DNA of 64,000 bases, from assembly GCA_002337385.1 (NCBI GenBank), contig DDFY01000025.1, positions 75,377-139,376 of the forward strand, written 5' to 3'. Shown piece after piece: positions 59,899 through 64,000 of this stretch. This DNA is from Erythrobacter sp. UBA1916 (GTDB taxonomy: Bacteria; Pseudomonadota; Alphaproteobacteria; Sphingomonadales; Sphingomonadaceae). Under the pieces are notes generated by a model. That model was not told the origin of the DNA and ran no database searches. It worked only from the letters and a program-made list of their open reading frames with translations. The translations under genes were made by a program, and so were the position numbers. How positions within the stretch are numbered: position 1 is the first letter of the stretch; every line of letters begins with the position of its first letter.

Positions 59899-62070
59899 GT
59901 GCCTGCAAGACGTGTCCGCCTGCTGATGATGAACGCCGCATTGGGTCCGCTCGACTATCGAGTGCCCGATGGCTTGGACGTGAACGCGGGCGCGGTGGTG
60001 GTGGCGCCGCTGGGGCCACGGCAGGTGCTGGGCATCGTGTGGGAAGAAGAGCGCCTGCCCGCCGAACGCATCGACGATTCGCGTCTGCGCCCGTTCATCT
60101 CGGTCTGCGACGTGCCGCCGATCCGCGCCGAGCTGCGGCGGCTGATCGAATGGTGCGCCAATTACTACTGCGCCCCGCTGGCGTCGGTCGCGCGGATGGT
60201 GATCGCCAGTTCGGCGGCGCTGCGCGGCGCGGCGACCATGACCGAATACCGGCTGACCGGCGGCATGCCCGAGCGGATGACCGCCAAGCGCGAACTGGCT
60301 CTGGCCGCGCTGGAGGGCGAGCAAGGCTCACTGCGCGAACTGGCCGAAATGGCGGGGGTGAGCGAAGGGGTGCTGCGCGGTCTCGTCAATCAGGGCGCGA
60401 TCGAGCCGGTCGAAGTCGACTGCGACCGTCCCTATCCGCAGGCCCGCGCCGACTTTGCCGTGCCCGAACTGAGCCCGCAGCAAAGCGAGGTTGCCGACCG
60501 GCTGGTCGAGGCAACGGCAAGCGGCGGGTTTGCCCCGTTCTTGCTCGACGGCGTCACCGGCTCAGGCAAGACCGAGACCTATTGCGAGGCCATCGCCAGC
60601 GCGCTCGAGCACGGCAAACAGGTGCTTGTCCTGCTGCCCGAAATCGCGCTGACCGAAGCCTTCCTGCGCCGGTTCGAGGATCGCTTTGGCGCCGCGCCAG
60701 TGCAGTGGCACTCATCGCTCAAGGCGACCGAACGCCGCCGCGCCTGGCGCGCCATTGCCGCGGGCACGGCGCAGGTGGTGGTCGGCGCGCGCTCGGCGCT
60801 GTTCCTGCCCTATGCGCGGCTCGGCCTGATCGTGGTCGACGAGGCGCACGAGATCAGCTTCAAGCAGGACGAAGGCGTGCGCTACAACGCGCGCGACGTG
60901 GCCGTGATGCGCGCCCGCTTCGAACAGATCCCGGTGGTGCTGGCCAGCGCCACCCCCGCGCTCGAAAGCCTCGCCATGGCCGACAGCGGGGTTTACGAAA
61001 GGCTGGTGCTGCCCAGCCGCTTCGGCGGCGCGCAGATGCCCGATATCCAGCTGATCGACCTCACCGAAGACCCGCCCGAGCGCGGCGAATGGATCGCCCC
61101 GCCCTTGCGCCGCGCGCTGTTCCAGCGGCTCGAAAGGGGCGAGCAGTCGCTGCTGTTCCTCAACCGGCGCGGCTATGCCCCGCTGACCCTTTGCCGCCAT
61201 TGCGGCTATCGCTTCCAATGCCCCAATTGCACCGCCTGGATGGTCGAACATCGGCTGACACATCGGCTGGCCTGCCATCATTGCGGCCATGTCGTTCCCG
61301 CGCCCCGCTTCTGCCCGGAATGCAAGGAGGAGGATTCGCTGGTCGCCTGCGGGCCGGGGGTGGAGCGGATCGCTGACGAGGTGAAGGCGCTCTGGCCGCA
61401 GGCGCGCACCGCCATCGTCACATCCGACACGTTATTTTCGCCCGCCAGGGTCGCCGATTTCGTCAAATCGGTGGAGGCGGGCGACATCGATATCATCGTG
61501 GGCACCCAGTTGGTGACCAAAGGCTATCATTTCCCCAATCTGACATTGGTGGGGGTGATCGACGCCGATCTGGGGCTGGAGGGCGGCGACCTGCGCGCGT
61601 CGGAGCGCACCTTCCAGCAGATCATGCAGGTGGCCGGGCGCGCCGGACGCGGACAAAAGCCGGGCCGCGTGTTCATCCAGACCCGGATGCCCGAAGGCGA
61701 GGTCATCAAGACGCTGATCGAGGGCGATACCGAGCGCTTCTACGCGGTCGAGACCGAAAATCGACGGCGCGCCAACGCCCCGCCCTTCGGCCGCTTCGCC
61801 GCGATCATCATTTCGAGCGAGGATGCCGACGAAGCAGCACAGGTCGCGCGCCTGATCGGCAAGTCTGCGCCGCTGATAGAGGGTATGCGCGTCTATGGCC
61901 CTGCCCCTGCGCCGCTCTCCGTCCTGCGCGGACGGCATCGCCACCGACTGCTGATCCACGCGACGCGGCAGGTCGACATACAGGCGGCGATTCGCGAATG
62001 GCTGGGCAATATCGTGTGGAAATCCAGCACCCGCGTCGCCGTGGATGTCGATCCCTACAGTTTCATGTGA
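59899..62070 (+). CDS. priA: Primosomal protein N' (replication restart helicase PriA)
   Basis: 723 residues from GTG 59899. The N-terminal 3'-end binding domain, then Walker A DGVTGSGKTETYCEAI near residue 218, DEAH box VVDEAHEISFKQ, and a zinc region CRHCGYRFQCPNCTAW and CHHCGHVVPAPRFCPEC with paired Cys motifs. It reloads the replisome at stalled forks. Stop overlaps the DUF1289 start by one base. Confidence 0.97.
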   Translation: MPARRVRLLMMNAALGPLDYRVPDGLDVNAGAVVVAPLGPRQVLGIVWEEERLPAERIDDSRLRPFISVCDVPPIRAELRRLIEWCANYYCAPLASVARMVIASSAALRGAATMTEYRLTGGMPERMTAKRELALAALEGEQGSLRELAEMAGVSEGVLRGLVNQGAIEPVEVDCDRPYPQARADFAVPELSPQQSEVADRLVEATASGGFAPFLLDGVTGSGKTETYCEAIASALEHGKQVLVLLPEIALTEAFLRRFEDRFGAAPVQWHSSLKATERRRAWRAIAAGTAQVVVGARSALFLPYARLGLIVVDEAHEISFKQDEGVRYNARDVAVMRARFEQIPVVLASATPALESLAMADSGVYERLVLPSRFGGAQMPDIQLIDLTEDPPERGEWIAPPLRRALFQRLERGEQSLLFLNRRGYAPLTLCRHCGYRFQCPNCTAWMVEHRLTHRLACHHCGHVVPAPRFCPECKEEDSLVACGPGVERIADEVKALWPQARTAIVTSDTLFSPARVADFVKSVEAGDIDIIVGTQLVTKGYHFPNLTLVGVIDADLGLEGGDLRASERTFQQIMQVAGRAGRGQKPGRVFIQTRMPEGEVIKTLIEGDTERFYAVETENRRRANAPPFGRFAAIIISSEDADEAAQVARLIGKSAPLIEGMRVYGPAPAPLSVLRGRHRHRLLIHATRQVDIQAAIREWLGNIVWKSSTRVAVDVDPYSFM

Positions 62071-62291
62071 TGGACGCGCCTATCGCCAGCCCATGCCGCA
62101 ACCTCTGCGCGCTGGACGCAGCGCGGATCTGCACTGGTTGCGGACGGACGATCGACGAAATCGTCCATTGGCGCAGCATGGGCGACGAAGCCCGCGCCGC
62201 CGTCATGGCGCGGGTGCGGGATTTCCCGTTTTCTTCGCCTTCTCTGCCGACGTCTGGGCCGCCTGGCCGTCCAGTTCCGCCTTCAACCTGA
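62070..62291 (+). CDS. DUF1289 family small zinc-ribbon-like protein
   Basis: 73 residues. Cys motifs SPCRNLCALDAARICTGCGRT (four Cys, likely iron or zinc) and IDEIVHWRSMGDEAR are the DUF1289 hallmark. It overlaps the priA stop as TGATGG. The conserved part ends near residue 50 (MARVRDF); the tail PFSSPSLPTSGPPG is unlike the family and lies opposite the next gene's low-complexity end, an 89 bp convergent overlap. Confidence 0.85.
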   Translation: MDAPIASPCRNLCALDAARICTGCGRTIDEIVHWRSMGDEARAAVMARVRDFPFSSPSLPTSGPPGRPVPPST

Positions 62292-63723
62292 TCGCCGCTT
62301 CGCGCATGTTAGACGCATGGGGCGAATAGGCGATGGGATCGAGCAGCAGGGAAGCTGTGGCATAGTCGCCCCGCGCCGCCATCGCGCGGACGACATTGAA
62401 GCGATAGTCAGGACTTTGCGGCAACAGGGTGAAGGCCTTGTAGAGCCCATCATAGCCAAGATCGGGCATCTTGCCGCCTCGCATCGCGTGATAGCGGTAG
62501 AATAGCGCAAGCGGCACGGGGTCCTCCGTGTCGGCGCGGTTGGCGCGAACGATGGCGGTCAGCGCCGCCTTCCAGTCGTCCGCCTTGTCGCTGTCATGCG
62601 CGCGCTCCAGCAAAACCTGCGCGCGAACCGCATGGGCACGCGATGAGCGGGCATCCATCGCGATCGCCCGGTCCGCGTCCGCCAACGCGGCGTCCTTTTC
62701 CTCAGCGGCCCATTCCGCTTCCGCCAACAGGGCAGCCGCATAGGCAGAATCCTGGAATTGGGCGGCGGTCGCGCGAATGGCGGTGACGATGGCGGGCAGT
62801 TCGTCGGCCTTCGGGTGATTGATGAGCCGCAGTTCATCCTCGACCAACGCGCCCTGCGCCGGATCGACAGGGCTGACGACAATCTCGCCAATCTTCATTT
62901 CATTGGATTTGAGCGATGAGGCTGACAGACGGTGGCGCATATAGGCCCTGAGGTCCTTTTCCAGACCTGCAAGCCCACCTTCAAAATAGCTGTCGGGCGA
63001 ACGGTCTGGAACGCCCCTGACCAAATCCGCCAAATAGCTGGCGATCTCCTTGCCACGCTGCGTCTTGTTATATTGATAGAAGTGGGTGAGCAGCCAGGCG
63101 GTGCCATAATAACGGTCCCCGTCACGTCGGCTGAGATCGCCCGTGTCACGGGCGAACAGATATTCGAGCGGATAGGGTTGGCCCAGCACCAGTCCGGGCA
63201 ACCGCGCCATGGGCACATGGCCGAACTCGATCGCGCCGCTCTTGGGAAATTTCACGACAGAGAAAAACTCGGCAAATCCCTCGACATACCAGGCGGGATA
63301 GGCAGCCGGAAAGTGATGCAGCATGAAATGATGCGTATATTCGTGGAAGAGGATTTCTTCCGCGCCGAAATCAAATTTTCCGGTCTTTTCGCCGCGCGCC
63401 AGCACCGCAAAGGCGCTGCGATTCGATGTCGTGTAAAAGCCGCCGATGTTGGGATTGCCCGCGAGTTTCTGCACCTTCCTGTCGTTGGAAAGCAGATAGA
63501 CCTGCACCGGGCTACCCTGTTCGGGATCGGTCACATCATGGAGCCGCCGCAGCAGGAAATCGAACTTCTCCAACCGTTCGGCCAAGCCGCGCAGTTTTTC
63601 GTCATTGCCTTCGCTGTAAACGGTAAAGTGACGGCTTTTCGCCTGCCACCATGCCGCCTGCACCGTGCCGGGCAACGCCATCATCCATCCGATGCCCAGC
63701 AACAGGGCCGCCCACATCCGCAT
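62203..63723 (-). CDS. Gluzincin-type metallopeptidase with TPR-like repeats
   Basis: 506 residues, signal peptide ending TVQAAW. The zinc motif is ILFHEYTHHFMLHHF (HExxH) near residue 128, with a Glu in WYVEGFAEFFS, a DUF1570/peptidase M1-like arrangement. The C-terminal half has TPR-like helices (AEEKDAALADADRAIAMDARSSRAHAVRAQVLLE). It may process secreted proteins. Parts are clearly more AT-rich (one 60 bp line at 63301 is 47% GC), unlike the rest of the window. Confidence 0.87.
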   Translation of the reverse strand: MRMWAALLLGIGWMMALPGTVQAAWWQAKSRHFTVYSEGNDEKLRGLAERLEKFDFLLRRLHDVTDPEQGSPVQVYLLSNDRKVQKLAGNPNIGGFYTTSNRSAFAVLARGEKTGKFDFGAEEILFHEYTHHFMLHHFPAAYPAWYVEGFAEFFSVVKFPKSGAIEFGHVPMARLPGLVLGQPYPLEYLFARDTGDLSRRDGDRYYGTAWLLTHFYQYNKTQRGKEIASYLADLVRGVPDRSPDSYFEGGLAGLEKDLRAYMRHRLSASSLKSNEMKIGEIVVSPVDPAQGALVEDELRLINHPKADELPAIVTAIRATAAQFQDSAYAAALLAEAEWAAEEKDAALADADRAIAMDARSSRAHAVRAQVLLERAHDSDKADDWKAALTAIVRANRADTEDPVPLALFYRYHAMRGGKMPDLGYDGLYKAFTLLPQSPDYRFNVVRAMAARGDYATASLLLDPIAYSPHASNMREAAIRLKAELDGQAAQTSAEKAKKTGNPAPAP

Positions 63724-63796
63724 CGTTATATTTCACCCAAAGACCGGTCCCCAGAGTGGCGGAGGCCGGACCGATTGGAAAGTGCAATCTGATCCG

Positions 63797-64000
63797 CTAT
63801 TTGCGCCTTTCTCGCGCCAGCAGTGCCTGTTTCCGCTCCACGCCCCAGGCGTAGCCGCCCGCCGTGCCGTCGCTGCGCAGGACGCGGTGGCAGGGGATGA
63901 GGACGGCAAGCGCATTGTCGCCGCAGGCAGTGCCAGCCGCTCGGACGGCGCCGGGGCGGCCGATGGCGGCGGCGATCTGGCCATAGCTGCGGGTCTGCCC
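63797..64000 (-). CDS. Methylated-DNA--protein-cysteine methyltransferase, C-terminal part (cut by window edge)
   Basis: The last 67 residues of an Ogt/Ada-C protein, open to the right edge. The active site PCHR is in VLIPCHRVLRSDG, preceded by TRSYGQIAAAIGRPGAVRAAG and followed by GGYAWGVERKQALL. It removes the methyl group from O6-methylguanine and is used once. Whether the missing part holds an Ada regulatory domain cannot be told. Confidence 0.93.
   Translation of the reverse strand, partial: GQTRSYGQIAAAIGRPGAVRAAGTACGDNALAVLIPCHRVLRSDGTAGGYAWGVERKQALLARERRK

Noticed and set aside
60165..60389. Small minus-strand frames within priA
   Set aside because: They are Arg/Ser-rich shadow frames of the conserved priA sequence.

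Overview
The window looks like chromosomal DNA of a high-GC alphaproteobacterium of the order Sphingomonadales, most likely Erythrobacteraceae or a close relative. The basis is protein character read by eye: a class I lysyl-tRNA synthetase, CobT, rpmF-plsX-fabH followed by ihfA and a MerR gene, DUF6456, DUF2939, DUF4197 and DUF1289 proteins, and an alphaproteobacterial-type LexA box. No database search was possible. Coding density is very high and no gene-free stretch exceeds 300 bases. I saw no IS element, CRISPR array, rRNA gene or replication origin.

Layout. 1-9.8 kb: hrpB (cut by the left edge), a polyprenyl diphosphate synthase, chorismate mutase, a bile acid:sodium symporter-like carrier, a two-component system with a PepSY protein, a SIMPL protein, the ABC-F protein Uup and a proline-rich hypothetical. 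9.8-12 kb: a divergent pair of a DUF6456 protein and an XRE regulator, then a glycosyltransferase. 12-15 kb: yajC-secD-secF, then tRNA-Pro(GGG). 15.4-20.7 kb: a cytochrome b561-YceI fusion, a gene transfer agent (GTA) type holin, aroQ, accB-accC, a small exported protein and an Lrp regulator. 20.7-24 kb: a probable histidine pseudokinase, a polysaccharide deacetylase-like protein and two tRNAs.

24-30 kb is an iron-uptake block: exbB-exbD-tonB, a siderophore receptor, a PiuC-type hydroxylase, a YedZ/ferric-reductase-like membrane protein and a PepSY protein, with a candidate Fur site in front. 30-46 kb: a GH3 glycosidase lipoprotein, YitT, EttA, a GIY-YIG nuclease bracketed by palindromes, a ClC channel, an RcnB-like protein, a prolyl hydroxylase, lysK, an MscS channel, a tannase-like esterase, a DinG/XPD-like helicase and SixA. 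46-50.3 kb: rpmF-plsX-fabH-ihfA-merR, MAPEG and an MBL hydrolase.

50.3-51.7 kb is a compact regulatory module: an S24 repressor divergent from two small unknown genes that sit behind a perfect GAAC-N7-GAAC site. 51.7-62.3 kb: aldehyde and 2-hydroxyacid dehydrogenases, cysS, DUF2939, cobT, DUF2490, DUF4197, priA and DUF1289. 62.2-64 kb: a TPR-containing metallopeptidase, more AT-rich in part, and the end of a methylguanine methyltransferase.

The observations I rate highest are: (i) an 11-mer and a 13-mer shared, within 30 bp windows, between the DUF6456/XRE intergenic region and the region upstream of the GTA-type holin, suggesting one regulator links them; (ii) the probable SOS-controlled small-gene module at 51.1 kb; (iii) a GIY-YIG nuclease gene flanked by inverted REP-like palindromes; and (iv) a candidate small RNA upstream of cysS.
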